64,000 bases of DNA from Streptomyces sp. NBC_01224 (GCF_036002945.1 NZ_CP108529.1:8427001-8491000), one strand, 5' to 3'. Shown: positions 41,630-51,383, numbered from the stretch's first letter. The notes: a model not told the origin generated them from the sequence alone. Made by a program: numbers and translations.

Positions 41630-42907
41630 GTGAGCGAACAGGGAGCCGGGGACCGGAGCGGCAACGGACGCAGCGCCGCGCACGGCTGGGGCGACGCCCT
41701 CGTCACGGTGCTCGCCGGGCTGGTGGTCATGGCCGTCACGGCCGCCCTCGGACTGTGGGCGGCCGGCGCGACCGCTCTGCCGGACGGTGCGTTCCCGCGC
41801 GTCGTCGCGGCCGTCGTCGTGATGGCCGCGGGCGGCACGGTCGACCTCTCCGGGAACGCCGGGGACTTCGCGAAGACCCACGCGGACCTGTCGGTGCTGC
41901 CGCTCTCGGTGACCCTCGCCGGAGCGTTGGTGATCGCTGCGGGCTTTCTGCGTCCGCTGCGTCACCGGGCCGTCGCGGGCACCCGAGAATTGGCGGGCTG
42001 GGCCGCCCGGGTGGCAGTGCTCTGGGCGCTGGTGCTCATCGGCCTCTCGCTGCTCGCCCGCCAGACGTTCGCCGTCGCGGTCGGGGGCCCGACCGGCACA
42101 GTCATCAGCGACGTGTTCGACGCGTCCCCCGAGGTCGGATTCCGGGCCGATGTCCTCCTCACCCTCGTCCTCGGCCTGATCTGCCTGGCAGGGGTTCTCG
42201 TCCTCGCTCTCCTCGTATCGCGGGGCGCGCCGCTCCCCGCCCGGCTGGTGCGTTTCCATGAGTCGGTGCGCCCGACCGCGTACGCCATGGTGCTGCTGCT
42301 GCTCGCGTACGTCGTACTGGGACTGGTCGTCGGGCTCGTCGTCGCGGTGACCCGCGGTCACCCGGCCGAGACGTTCGCCGTGCTTCTCCTGGGGCTGCCG
42401 AACCTTGTGTGGCTCGCCTTCACGCTGGGGCTCGGAGCGTCGTGGGAGGGACAGGTGGACGGCCCGTTCGGGCTGCCCGTGCCGCATGTGCTCGACTCCG
42501 TACTCCGTACCCCCGACATCTCCACCCTCGACGTCACCACCCTGGCCGATACCGACGCGCGGTCCTGGTGGCTGGTGGTCGTCGCCGCGGTCCTGACCCT
42601 GTCGGCCGCGTTCCTCATGGTGATTCGCTCGCCCGCCCGGATGCCGCCCTGGCAGCACGCCGTGCACATGGCGATGGGGCTCGTACTCACCGTGCTCACC
42701 ATCTGCCTGACCGTCCCCATCTCCGCGCACTACGGACTGTCGCTGCTGGGCATCGGGGATGTGGACGGCGGCCTCGGCGGGCAGGTCACCCTGCGCCCGC
42801 ACACAGGGGGCGCACTCGCTCTGGCCGCACTCTGGGGGCTGGTCACCGGGTTCCTCGGCGGCCTGCTCGGCTCCAGGGTCCTCCGGCGCGGCGAAGTGGC
42901 CGGCTGA
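41630..42907 (+). CDS. Streptophobe-family membrane protein
   Basis: A 425-residue protein with about ten hydrophobic helices and the streptophobe layout: DALVTVLAGLVVMAVTAALG at the start, the conserved GGTVDLSGNAGDF loop, then VLLTLVLGLICLAG. Function is unknown; the family is limited to Streptomyces-type actinomycetes and often sits next to DUF6777 and Ser/Thr kinase genes, as here. GTG start at 41630. Convergent with the kinase gene. Confidence 0.8.
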   Translation: MSEQGAGDRSGNGRSAAHGWGDALVTVLAGLVVMAVTAALGLWAAGATALPDGAFPRVVAAVVVMAAGGTVDLSGNAGDFAKTHADLSVLPLSVTLAGALVIAAGFLRPLRHRAVAGTRELAGWAARVAVLWALVLIGLSLLARQTFAVAVGGPTGTVISDVFDASPEVGFRADVLLTLVLGLICLAGVLVLALLVSRGAPLPARLVRFHESVRPTAYAMVLLLLAYVVLGLVVGLVVAVTRGHPAETFAVLLLGLPNLVWLAFTLGLGASWEGQVDGPFGLPVPHVLDSVLRTPDISTLDVTTLADTDARSWWLVVVAAVLTLSAAFLMVIRSPARMPPWQHAVHMAMGLVLTVLTICLTVPISAHYGLSLLGIGDVDGGLGGQVTLRPHTGGALALAALWGLVTGFLGGLLGSRVLRRGEVAG

Positions 42908-42916
42908 CCACCGCGC

Positions 42917-43954
42917 CTACCGCCGGAGCCCGGGGAACACCGGCAGTGCCCACCGCGGCGGCCTGGGCGGTGGCTCGGGCTCCGGGGGCCGTGTGGCGAT
43001 CCGCCGGTCGACCAGGGTCGGCGGATGGTTCTCCGGCGCACCGCCCCGGGCGGCCGAACGCAGGGCGGCCACGAACTGCAGACATGAGTCGTACCGGTCG
43101 TCCGGGCTCTTGGCCAGCGCCTTCGCCAGTACGTCGTCCACCGCGGCCGGGAGATCGGGGCGCAGCCCGCTCAGGGGCGGCGGCGGGTCGAACTGGTGGG
43201 CCCACAGCAGAGCCATGTCGTCTTCGCGTTGGAACGGCGGTCCGCCGGCCAGGGTCTCGTGGACGACACACGCCAGGCTGTAGACATCGCACCGGCCGTC
43301 CACCGGACGGCCGGAGATCTGCTCGGGCGCCACATAGTCGAGCGTTCCGACGAACTGGCCCACCGAGGTGAATCCGGTCAGCGACAGCGACTTCTTCGTC
43401 AGGCCGAAGTCGGTGAGGTACACGTGCTCGGGGTGGTCGCTGTCCGTGCCCGCCGCGACCAGGATGTTGCCGGGCTTGACGTCCCGGTGCACCAGGTCGT
43501 GATCGTGGGCGGCGTCGAGTGCGGACGCCACCTGCGCGGCGATCCGGACCGCCGTGCCGATCTGCAGCGGCCCCTCGCGGTCTATGCGGGCGCGCAGGTC
43601 CTGACCCGCGACGTAGCGCATGGCGATGTAGAGAATGCCCTCGGTCTCACCGGCCTCGAAGACCGGCACGATATGCGGATGGTCGATCGCGGCCGCGACC
43701 CGTGACTCATGGGTGAAGCGTTTGCGGAATGTGTCGTTGCGCGCGAGTTCGGGTGCCAGAAGCTTGAGCGCGACCGTGCGGTCCAGTCGCAGATCCTTGG
43801 CCCGGTAGACCACCGCCATGCCACCGCGGCCGATCTCGCTCTCCACGACATAGCTCGCGATCTGCTTCCCGATCAGACCGGAAGGCCTTCCAGCAGGCAG
43901 CTCGGTGCCCCGCGAGGAGTGCGCGGCGGCCGGGCGCCGGGGCTCGCCGGCCAT
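42917..43954 (-). CDS. Serine/threonine protein kinase, soluble
   Basis: A 345-residue eukaryotic-type kinase. It shows IGRGGMAVVYRA (glycine loop), TVALKLL (Lys about 64), ESRVAAAIDHPHIV (alphaC), LVHRDVKPGN (catalytic loop), LTDFGLTKK and GTLDYVAPEQ. The catalytic domain covers about 30-290. The tail is Pro/Arg-rich with no transmembrane helix or PASTA repeats, so it is cytoplasmic. ATG 43954 overlaps the stop of the SH3-like gene (TGATG), tying it to the FHA-ABC transporter two genes upstream; the transporter is its likely substrate. Confidence 0.93.
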   Translation of the reverse strand: MAGEPRRPAAAHSSRGTELPAGRPSGLIGKQIASYVVESEIGRGGMAVVYRAKDLRLDRTVALKLLAPELARNDTFRKRFTHESRVAAAIDHPHIVPVFEAGETEGILYIAMRYVAGQDLRARIDREGPLQIGTAVRIAAQVASALDAAHDHDLVHRDVKPGNILVAAGTDSDHPEHVYLTDFGLTKKSLSLTGFTSVGQFVGTLDYVAPEQISGRPVDGRCDVYSLACVVHETLAGGPPFQREDDMALLWAHQFDPPPPLSGLRPDLPAAVDDVLAKALAKSPDDRYDSCLQFVAALRSAARGGAPENHPPTLVDRRIATRPPEPEPPPRPPRWALPVFPGLRR

Positions 43955-44634
43955 CACCCGTCACCCGCCCGGGTGGGCGGATGCGCGGCGGGCGGGCCGG
44001 ATTCGTCGACCGGGTGGACGATCTGTGTCAGCTCCTCGTCGGTCTCTTCCGGCGCTCGGGCGTCGGCCGACTGCTCGGGCGCGACGACCTGCGTCGGGTC
44101 CGCTTCGACCGCCTCCGTCGGCCCGTCCGCCGGAGCTCTGCTCGGCCTGCCCGGTCGGGCCGAGGCCGCGTAGGTGCTCAGCCGCGTCCCGTCGCAGTAC
44201 ACCCAGCGCTCGTGCTCGGCGTCGTACAGCCACACCGCCTCGCCGTCCACGACCGTCCCCACCCGCAGCCCCTGCGTACGGCGGCGGAAGGTCTCCCCGT
44301 CGATACGCCCATCGGCCAGCTCCTCCGCGGCGCGCCGGTACTGGGCCAGCGACTCCTGGACCCGGGCCAGCAGGGGGCGCGGATCCGCCGTACGGGCGAC
44401 CGGCTGCCCGGCCATCGGCGGCCCCTGCGGTACGGAGACGAGCAGGCGGCCGTCCACCCAGGCCGACCAGCCGTTGGCGCACAGGACCTGCCCCCAGTCC
44501 CCGCGCCGGTCGATGAGCTGTACCGGGAGCAGCGGGTCGAGCGGTTCGGCGGGGCGGGAGACGTCCGGCGCCTCCCAGGCGGGCAGCCCCTCCTGGGGGA
44601 CGACATGGGTCGGGTGGAACTCCGGAGTCACCAT
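43954..44634 (-). CDS. SH3-like small protein between kinase and FHA-ABC transporter
   Basis: A 226-residue soluble protein with an N-terminal segment (about 30-72; VQLIDRRGDWGQVLCANGWSAWVDGRLL) of SH3-like character, a helical middle (RVQESLAQYRRAAEELADG) and a second small beta segment (GEAVWLYDAEHERWVYCDG). The acidic tail carries two TQ-type threonines (DPTQVV, ELTQIV), plausible phosphosites. It is 15 bp from the transporter and 1 bp into the kinase. I know no named family. An adaptor or kinase substrate is an inference. Confidence 0.72.
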   Translation of the reverse strand: MVTPEFHPTHVVPQEGLPAWEAPDVSRPAEPLDPLLPVQLIDRRGDWGQVLCANGWSAWVDGRLLVSVPQGPPMAGQPVARTADPRPLLARVQESLAQYRRAAEELADGRIDGETFRRRTQGLRVGTVVDGEAVWLYDAEHERWVYCDGTRLSTYAASARPGRPSRAPADGPTEAVEADPTQVVAPEQSADARAPEETDEELTQIVHPVDESGPPAAHPPTRAGDG

Positions 44635-44649
44635 GGGCGCCTCCTTCCG

Positions 44650-47004
44650 CTATTTCCGCATGACGGCGGGTTCGTGCCGGCGCAGCAGCCGCGCGATGAC
44701 CAGTCCGAAGACGACCGACAGCACCACCAGCATCCCCATGTTCAGCAGCCACACCGATGCGGAGTGCTCGAACAGCGGATCCGAGCTCACCTTTCCCGGC
44801 ACGATCCTGGCGAGCCCGATGGTCCCGCCCATCGCCGCGAGCGCCCACCGGGACGGCACCAGCCACGCCAGCTGCTCCAGGCCGGGCACCCCGTGCAGCT
44901 TCAGCAGCGCACCGCAGAAGACGACCTGGACGATGGCGAGGAGCACCAGCAGTGGCATGGTGACCTCCTCCTTGCGCACCAGCGCGGAGATGAGCAGACC
45001 GAGCATCATCGCCGTGAACGACAACATGGCCATGGCCAGCGTGATCTCGACCAGCGGTGGCAGGAGAACGCCCTTGCCGCCCGGAGCGTTCAGATCGACG
45101 CCCACCAGACCGACGAGGGTCAGGACCACGGCCTGCAGCATCGTAATGGTGCCCAGGACAACCACTTTGGACATCAGATACGCCGATCTCGACAGACCGA
45201 CAGCCCGCTCCCGCTGGTAGATCGCCCGTTCCTTGACCAGTTCCCGTACGGCGTTGGCGGCGCCGGTCAGTACGCCGCCAACGCAGAGGATCAGCAGCGC
45301 GTTGATAGCCGTGTCCTGGGTCAGCCGGCTGCCGGCCAGGGCGCGGGTCATCGCGCCCATCACGAACGGCAGAGCGATCATGATGGCCAGGAACGTCCGG
45401 TCGGCACTCAGCGCGGCGGCATAGCGGCGGACCAGCGTCCGCAGCTGAGCGCCCCCGCTCCGGGTCTTCGGCGGCGGTGCGACCGGGGCGACCGCGGCGT
45501 GCGGCAGCCTCGGCTGCGCGGTGGAGTTGGCGATGTACTGCCGGTGGAACGGGGACGCGCGGTACTGCGTCGACCATTCCCGGTCCCGGTCGTTCTCGAA
45601 CGCTTCGAAGGCCTCCGGCCACTGCTCGAACCCGAGGAAGGCGAGTGCGTCGTCCGGCGGCCCGTAGAAGGCGGTCTTTCCGCCGGGGGCGAGGACCAGC
45701 AGCCGGTCGCAGACATCGAGGCTGAGCACACTGTGCGTGACGACGATGACCGTACGTCCGTCGTCGGCCAGCCCCCGGAGCATATGCATGACCGAGCGGT
45801 CCATGCCGGGGTCGAGCCCCGAAGTCGGCTCGTCGAGGAAGAGCAGCGACGGCTTCGTCAGCAGCTCCAGCGCGACGCTGACGCGCTTGCGCTGGCCGCC
45901 GGAGAGGCTGTGAATCGGCTGCTCCGCCCGCTTTTCCAGAGCCAGCTCACGTATCACTTCGGCGACCCGGGCCCGGCGTTCGGAGGGGGCGGTGTCGTGC
46001 GGGAAGCGAAGCTCGGCGGCGTATCCGAGAGCGCGGCGCACGGTCAGCTGGGAGTGCAGGATGTCGTCCTGCGGGACGAGCCCGATGCGATGGCGCAGCT
46101 CGGCGTAGTCGTGGTAAAGGTCGCGGCCGTCATAGAGGACGCTGCCCTCGTCGGCCGGGCGGAGGCCGGTCAGTGCGTTGAGCAGGGTGGACTTACCGGA
46201 GCCGCTCGGACCCACCACGCCGAGCAGACACTTCTCGCCCACCGGGAAGGAGACATGGTCGAGCAGGGTCTTGCTGCCCCGGTCCACGGTGACCGCCAGG
46301 TCCTGCACATCGAGCGAGACCTCACCGGTGTCGACGAACTCCTGGAGCACGTCGCCGACCAGAGAGAACTCGGAGTGCCCGATGCCGACGATGTCACCGG
46401 CGGCGACCGGGGCGCGGCCGACCAGCTGGCCGTTGAGATACGTGCCGTTGTACGAGCCGAGGTCGACGATCTCGTACGTGCCGTCCGGATGTGCCCTCAG
46501 TTCGGCGTGCCGGTGCGACACGGTCAGGTCGTCGACGACGAGGTCGTTGTCGGCGCTGCGGCCGATGCTCACGTTATGGACAGGCCGCGGCCGCACGACG
46601 GTCGGCTGCCGGAACGTACCGGTGGCCGCGGGCACGGAGACGGCGGACGGGCGATCGGCAGGATGCAGTGCGGAGGCCGGGGGGCCCTGGCCGATCAGAA
46701 CGGCGCACGGCCCGTCCGCGGGGTGACCGAACCGGATGACGCTGCCGGGGCCCACGCCCGACTCATGGATGCGCCTGCCTTCCGTGTACGTGCCGTTCGT
46801 ACTGTCCTCGTCCTCCAGCGACCAGTGGTCGGCCACGGGCCGCAGCACCGCGTGGTGCCACGAAACCCGTGCGTCGTCGATGACGATGTCGCTCATGGGG
46901 TCGCGCCCGACGTGGTAATCCCGGCTCGGACTCATCACAGTCGGTCCTGCGTCGGTTTCGAGAACGAGTTCGGGCGCAGTCGGCGTGACAGGCCGTTCTC
47001 CCAT
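44650..47004 (-). CDS. FHA-FHA-ABC-type transporter (Rv1747-like)
   Basis: A 784-residue half-transporter. FHA1 covers about 25-95 (GRDPMSDIVIDD, TNGTYTEG), FHA2 about 145-215 (IGRSADNDLVVDD, SHRHAEL, YNGTYLNG), and an ABC ATPase about 235-450 (GPSGSGKST, LSGGQRKRVSVA signature, LLFLDEPTSG, HSVLS). An ABC2-type membrane domain with six helices follows (about 530-780). The order matches mycobacterial Rv1747, an exporter regulated by PknF phosphorylation; FHA domains bind phosphothreonine. It is followed by an SH3-like protein and a kinase. ATG 47004 is used; an in-frame ATG lies 7 codons upstream. Confidence 0.93.
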   Translation of the reverse strand: MGERPVTPTAPELVLETDAGPTVMSPSRDYHVGRDPMSDIVIDDARVSWHHAVLRPVADHWSLEDEDSTNGTYTEGRRIHESGVGPGSVIRFGHPADGPCAVLIGQGPPASALHPADRPSAVSVPAATGTFRQPTVVRPRPVHNVSIGRSADNDLVVDDLTVSHRHAELRAHPDGTYEIVDLGSYNGTYLNGQLVGRAPVAAGDIVGIGHSEFSLVGDVLQEFVDTGEVSLDVQDLAVTVDRGSKTLLDHVSFPVGEKCLLGVVGPSGSGKSTLLNALTGLRPADEGSVLYDGRDLYHDYAELRHRIGLVPQDDILHSQLTVRRALGYAAELRFPHDTAPSERRARVAEVIRELALEKRAEQPIHSLSGGQRKRVSVALELLTKPSLLFLDEPTSGLDPGMDRSVMHMLRGLADDGRTVIVVTHSVLSLDVCDRLLVLAPGGKTAFYGPPDDALAFLGFEQWPEAFEAFENDRDREWSTQYRASPFHRQYIANSTAQPRLPHAAVAPVAPPPKTRSGGAQLRTLVRRYAAALSADRTFLAIMIALPFVMGAMTRALAGSRLTQDTAINALLILCVGGVLTGAANAVRELVKERAIYQRERAVGLSRSAYLMSKVVVLGTITMLQAVVLTLVGLVGVDLNAPGGKGVLLPPLVEITLAMAMLSFTAMMLGLLISALVRKEEVTMPLLVLLAIVQVVFCGALLKLHGVPGLEQLAWLVPSRWALAAMGGTIGLARIVPGKVSSDPLFEHSASVWLLNMGMLVVLSVVFGLVIARLLRRHEPAVMRK

Positions 47005-47228
47005 GCCCAAATTGTAGCGATACATGCCGTTATATGCCCGGTGTATCGCGCTGAACTGACTCCGCCCAGCTGGTCCGCAGCCTCCGTATCCGGCGCGCCA
47101 CAGGTGTGACCCACGCCCTTCAGGCCAGGTTCACCCGACATTTCCGGAATCAAGAAATCCTCACCACGGCGGCGTCACGATCCGGGCCTCGGGCCGTTGC
47201 CGCCCTGCACTGAGGAGAATGTCGCGCC

Positions 47229-48902
47229 ATGTCCCACCCCGTGCCCGAATGGGCCGACCCCCAGGTTCCCGCGGAGTCGCTCGACCCGCAGGGTCTCAGC
47301 CGCCGAGGTCTGATGCGCCGAGCCGGTCTGTTCGGTGCGGCCTTCGCCGCCGCGTCGCTGCCGCTGCCCGCGCTGGCCGACAGCCGGGGAGGGCGGTCCC
47401 AGGGACTCGGGCACGGACACGCCCCCGACCTGGTCTATCTGGTCGGCGACCACCACAACCACTCCGTCTACAGCCATGACGCCAAGTACACCTTCTCCCA
47501 GCTGGCCTCGGCAGGACAGAAGTTCGGCCTCGACTGGATGGTCTTCACCGAGCACAGCAACATCGGCCATGCCGAGCTCGGCGCCGCTCAGGAGCACCGG
47601 GAGATCCTCAAGGCCCGCGCCGACAACGAGCGCATGCTGATCTTCCAGGGCCTGGAGTGGTACATCCCCGGTGCCGAGCACTGCACCGTCTTCTCACCGC
47701 CCGGACGGCATGAAGTCGATCTCCTCACCCGTTTCGAAGAAGCCTTCGACGGCAAGCTGCTCGGATACACCGCCGGTGCCCCCACGCACCCCGACACCCC
47801 GCGGAACGAGGCGCACGCGGTCAAGGCCCTCAAGTGGCTGGCCGAACAGCGCCGCACCCGGTACGTCGACGACGTGCTCGTACTCGCCAACCACCCCATG
47901 CGGCTCGGTATCGACTCCCCGCACGAGATGCGAGGCTGGCGCGACGCGGCCCCCGAGATCATGATCGGCATGGAGGGCGCCCCGGGCGCCCAGGCCGGGG
48001 CGATCCCGGGCTGGCACCCGGACACCAACATCCGCGGTGAGTACACGAATTCACCCTCCGCCGACTCCTGGCCCGGCTACCCGCGCGAGGCGTACGTCAC
48101 CTACGGGGGCTTCGACTGGGCGACCGCGACCGTCGGCGGCCTGTGGGACGCGATGCTGGCGGAGGGCAAGCTCTTCACGATCACCTCCAACTCCGACGTC
48201 CACCGCGTCGCCCAGGACACCTGGGTCAACGGCGCCTGGCCGCCCGGCCAGAACTTCGACAACACCGGCCACGTCCCCGACCCGTACGACACCACCGAGC
48301 CGCAGCCCGGCGGCGACTTCTGGCCAGGCCAGTTCAGCCGTACGCATGTCGGCGTCACCCGGTACGGCTACCGGCAGGTGATGGAGGGACTGCGGGCCGG
48401 CCGGGTCTGGGTCGACCACGGCCATCTGGTCGACGGCATCGACGTCAAGGTGCGCGGCGAGCACGGCAACAGCGCCACACTCGGTGGCCGACTGCGCGCC
48501 CGGCGCGGCGAGAAGCTCACCCTCACCGTCACGGTGACGGCCGCCTCCCGCCGCAATCCGTACGGTGTGCTGCCGCGTCTGGAGCACGTCGACGTCATCC
48601 GCGGCGCGGTCCGCGGCCCGGCCGCCGACCGCGACGACTGGCACGCCCCGGACACGCGGCTCGCCCACACCGCCGACGTTGCGGGCCGACGCGGCACGTA
48701 CACCCTGCGCATCCCCGTCGGGCGCGCGGACGAGCCGTTCTACCTGCGGCTGCGCGGCAGCGACGGCAAGCGCCACGGAACGGGATTCCTCGGTGCGTCG
48801 ATCGACCCGCACGGCCCGCTCCCGCACGAGCCCGGCAAGGGCAACCCATGGCTCGACACCTGGTTCTACACCAACCCGGTCTTCGTGGACATCGTGCGCT
48901 GA
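47229..48902 (+). CDS. Tat-exported CehA/McbA-family metallohydrolase (PHP domain)
   Basis: A 557-residue secreted hydrolase. The N-terminal twin-arginine signal SRRGLMRRAGLFGAAF with a hydrophobic core ends near LADS (about 50). The PHP-type metal site uses DHHNHSVYS (about 73-81), VFTEHSN, NHP and NSDVH. A beta-rich C-terminal region follows (about 410-557). The CehA/McbA class includes carbaryl hydrolases, but natural roles are wider and the substrate is unknown. It is convergent with pgm; no operon partners. Confidence 0.87.
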   Translation: MSHPVPEWADPQVPAESLDPQGLSRRGLMRRAGLFGAAFAAASLPLPALADSRGGRSQGLGHGHAPDLVYLVGDHHNHSVYSHDAKYTFSQLASAGQKFGLDWMVFTEHSNIGHAELGAAQEHREILKARADNERMLIFQGLEWYIPGAEHCTVFSPPGRHEVDLLTRFEEAFDGKLLGYTAGAPTHPDTPRNEAHAVKALKWLAEQRRTRYVDDVLVLANHPMRLGIDSPHEMRGWRDAAPEIMIGMEGAPGAQAGAIPGWHPDTNIRGEYTNSPSADSWPGYPREAYVTYGGFDWATATVGGLWDAMLAEGKLFTITSNSDVHRVAQDTWVNGAWPPGQNFDNTGHVPDPYDTTEPQPGGDFWPGQFSRTHVGVTRYGYRQVMEGLRAGRVWVDHGHLVDGIDVKVRGEHGNSATLGGRLRARRGEKLTLTVTVTAASRRNPYGVLPRLEHVDVIRGAVRGPAADRDDWHAPDTRLAHTADVAGRRGTYTLRIPVGRADEPFYLRLRGSDGKRHGTGFLGASIDPHGPLPHEPGKGNPWLDTWFYTNPVFVDIVR

Positions 48903-48912
48903 GCCCGCCGAA

Positions 48913-48942
48913 CGGCCGGGGCCGCCGAGGCGGCCCCGGCCG
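48913..48942. terminator. 14-bp hairpin between convergent genes
   Basis: CGGCCGGGGCCGCC (48913-48926) pairs with GGCGGCCCCGGCCG (48929-48942) around the GA loop. It sits just after the metallohydrolase stop and just before the pgm stop, in position to end both transcripts. Confidence 0.65.
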
Positions 48943-48945
48943 GTC

Positions 48946-50586
48946 TCAGGCGTCCAGCGCCGCGGAGACCACGGCCTTGGCCTCCTCCTGCACCCGGCCG
49001 AGATGGTCGGTGCCCAGGAATGACTCGGCATAGATCTTGTACACGTCCTCGGTGCCCGATGGGCGGGCGGCGAACCAGGCGTTCTCGGTGGTCACCTTGA
49101 TGCCGCCGATCGGTGCGCCGTTGCCGGGCGCCTCCGTCAGCACGGCCGTAACGGGTTCACCGGCCAGGGTGTCGGCCGCGACCTGCTCGGGGGAGAGCCG
49201 TGCGAGAACCGCTTTCTGCTCGCGGTCGGCGGGAGCGTCGATCCGGGCGTACGCCGGCTCGCCGAACCGGCCGGTGAGCGCCGCATAGTGCTCGGACGGG
49301 GACTTGCCCGTCATCGCGAGGATCTCGGAGGCGAGCAGCGCCAGGATGATGCCGTCCTTGTCGGTCGTCCACACCGACCCGTCTCGGCGCAGGAAGGACG
49401 CCCCGGCCGATTCCTCGCCGCCGAACCCGAGCGATCCGTCGGCCAGTCCGTCCACGAACCACTTGAAGCCGACCGGCACCTCGACCAGCTCACGGCCGAG
49501 GCCGGTGGCGACCCGGTCGATCATTCCCGAGGAGACCAGCGTCTTGCCGATGCCCGCTGCGGCCGGCCACTGGTCGCGGTGGGCGTACAGGTAGTTGATG
49601 GCGACGGCGAGGTAGTGGTTCGGGTTCATCAGCCCGGCGTCGGGTGTGACGATGCCGTGCCGGTCGGCGTCGGCGTCGTTCCCGGTCGCGATCTGATAGC
49701 GGTCGCGCTGTCCGATCAGCGAGGCCATCGCGTACGGCGAGGAGCAGTCCATCCGGATCTTTCCGTCCCAGTCCAGCGTCATGAACTGCCAGGTGGGGTC
49801 GGTCAGGGGATTGACCACGGTCAGATCGAGCCGGTGCTGTTCGGCGATGCGGCCCCAGTACGCGACCGACGCGCCGCCCAACGGGTCGGCACCGATGCGT
49901 ACTTCCGCCGAGCGGATCGCGTCCAGGTCGAGCACGGACGGCAGGTCCGCGACGTAGCTGCCGAGGAAGTCGTACGTCCCGGTGGTCGACGCCGCCCGTG
50001 CGTGGACGTAGGTCAGCCGTCGTACGTCCTTCATCCCGGCGGCGATGATCTCGTTGGCCCGCTCCTGGATCCAGCCGGTGGCCTCGGAGCCGGCCGGGCC
50101 GCCGTTCGGCGGGTTGTACTTGAACCCGCCGTCACCGGGCGGGTTGTGGGACGGAGTGACCACCACACCGTCGGCGAGCTGCGAGGTCCGGCCCCGGTTG
50201 TGGGTGAGGATGGCGTGCGACACCGCCGGGGTCGGGGTGTAGCCGTCGGCCGGATCGATGAGCACGGTCACGTCATTGGCGGCGAACACTTCGATGGCGG
50301 TGATCCGGGCCGGTTCCGACAGCGCATGGGTGTCGGCGCCGAGGAAGAGCGGCCCGTCCGTGCCCTGCAGCGCCCGGTACTCGCTGATGGCCTGGCTGGT
50401 GGCGGCGATGTGGTCCTCGTTGAACGCGGTGGCCATGGACGACCCGCGATGGCCGGAGGTACCGAAGGCCACCCGCTGGCCGGGCTCGGCCGGATCCGGG
50501 TGCAGCGTGTAATAAGCGGTGACCAGCCGGGCCACATCGGTGAGATCCTCCGGCCGGGCCGGCTGTCCAGCTCGTTCGTGCGGCAT
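48946..50586 (-). CDS. pgm: Phosphoglucomutase, alpha-D-glucose phosphate specific
   Basis: A 546-residue enzyme interconverting glucose-1-phosphate and glucose-6-phosphate, cytoplasmic. It has the FGTSGHRGSS N-terminal loop, the active-site serine in TPSHNPPGDGG (about 145), the metal loop GNDADADRHG, the sugar-binding FGGEESAGASF and the C-terminal ARPSGTED phosphate loop. Length equals that of E. coli Pgm. ATG 50586 has GGAGGAG about seven nt upstream; the frame extends further without a start. It feeds UDP/ADP-glucose and trehalose/glycogen pathways and could support the nearby polysaccharide genes. Confidence 0.96.
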   Translation of the reverse strand: MPHERAGQPARPEDLTDVARLVTAYYTLHPDPAEPGQRVAFGTSGHRGSSMATAFNEDHIAATSQAISEYRALQGTDGPLFLGADTHALSEPARITAIEVFAANDVTVLIDPADGYTPTPAVSHAILTHNRGRTSQLADGVVVTPSHNPPGDGGFKYNPPNGGPAGSEATGWIQERANEIIAAGMKDVRRLTYVHARAASTTGTYDFLGSYVADLPSVLDLDAIRSAEVRIGADPLGGASVAYWGRIAEQHRLDLTVVNPLTDPTWQFMTLDWDGKIRMDCSSPYAMASLIGQRDRYQIATGNDADADRHGIVTPDAGLMNPNHYLAVAINYLYAHRDQWPAAAGIGKTLVSSGMIDRVATGLGRELVEVPVGFKWFVDGLADGSLGFGGEESAGASFLRRDGSVWTTDKDGIILALLASEILAMTGKSPSEHYAALTGRFGEPAYARIDAPADREQKAVLARLSPEQVAADTLAGEPVTAVLTEAPGNGAPIGGIKVTTENAWFAARPSGTEDVYKIYAESFLGTDHLGRVQEEAKAVVSAALDA

Positions 50587-50834
50587 CTGCCCACTCCTCC
50601 GTATCGGTCGGTCGTTGCGATCTTCCCCTCCGCCATTTTCGCGGGTGGCCCGCGCCGGTCCGCGACTGCCCCGCCGTGGACACGCACCGGCGCGGACGGA
50701 AGGGCCGGCCCGGATGAACAGCCCAAATCCTGTGGAGGCGTGGCTCCGTCCCGACATATGTTTGTCCACGACGACGAGCAGCCCACCGCAGCGTGCGAGA
50801 AGTGGCGGGTTCCGACCGAACGGGAAGAGACGAG

Positions 50835-51317
50835 ATGGCACTGACCGAGTCCGCAGCGGCCGACCGCGTTCTGCTGCGCGAGGCCGCCGCCGAGGACGCG
50901 GAGCCGCTCACCCGGCTGTTCCTCGCCTCCCGCGCCGCAGCCATGCCGTACCTGCCGAAGGTGCACAGCGACGAGGACACGCTGGCCTGGATGACCCATG
51001 TCGTTCTGCCCGGAACAACGGTGTGGCTCGCCGAGACCGGGACCGGGGACGTGCTGGGGTTCGCCTCCCTCGACGGAACCGAGCTGGAACACCTGTATCT
51101 GCGACCCGATGTACGGCGTCGGGGCATCGGCTCGCTGCTCCTGGCCAAGGCGCGCGAGATCGCCCCCGACGAGCTCACTCTGTACGTCTTCCAGCGCAAC
51201 ACCGACGCCCGGGCCTTCTACGAGCGGTACGGCTTCACCGCGGTCGGGTTCGACGACGGCAGCCGCAACGAGGAGAAGGAACCGGACGTCAGGTACCGGT
51301 GGACCGCGAACGGCTGA
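50835..51317 (+). CDS. GNAT-family N-acetyltransferase
   Basis: A 160-residue GCN5-related acetyltransferase. It has LEHLYLRPDVRRRGIGSLLL (acetyl-CoA pyrophosphate loop RRRGIG) and NTDARAFYERYGFTAVG (motif B). The substrate is unknown; the highly conserved Tyr in AFYERYGF can act as the general acid. The ATG at 50835 follows GGGAAGAG. It is divergent from pgm (about 250 bp between starts). Confidence 0.88.
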   Translation: MALTESAAADRVLLREAAAEDAEPLTRLFLASRAAAMPYLPKVHSDEDTLAWMTHVVLPGTTVWLAETGTGDVLGFASLDGTELEHLYLRPDVRRRGIGSLLLAKAREIAPDELTLYVFQRNTDARAFYERYGFTAVGFDDGSRNEEKEPDVRYRWTANG

Positions 51318-51383
51318 TGGCCTGTCCCGTCCGGGACGAATGCGCGGGCACATCCGCGCCACTCGTGTGAGCTGTCCGGATGA

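Noticed and set aside
43981..47109. 1042-codon forward frame over the FHA-ABC and SH3-like genes
   Set aside because: Antisense shadow with no recognisable domain; the reverse genes are fully supported.
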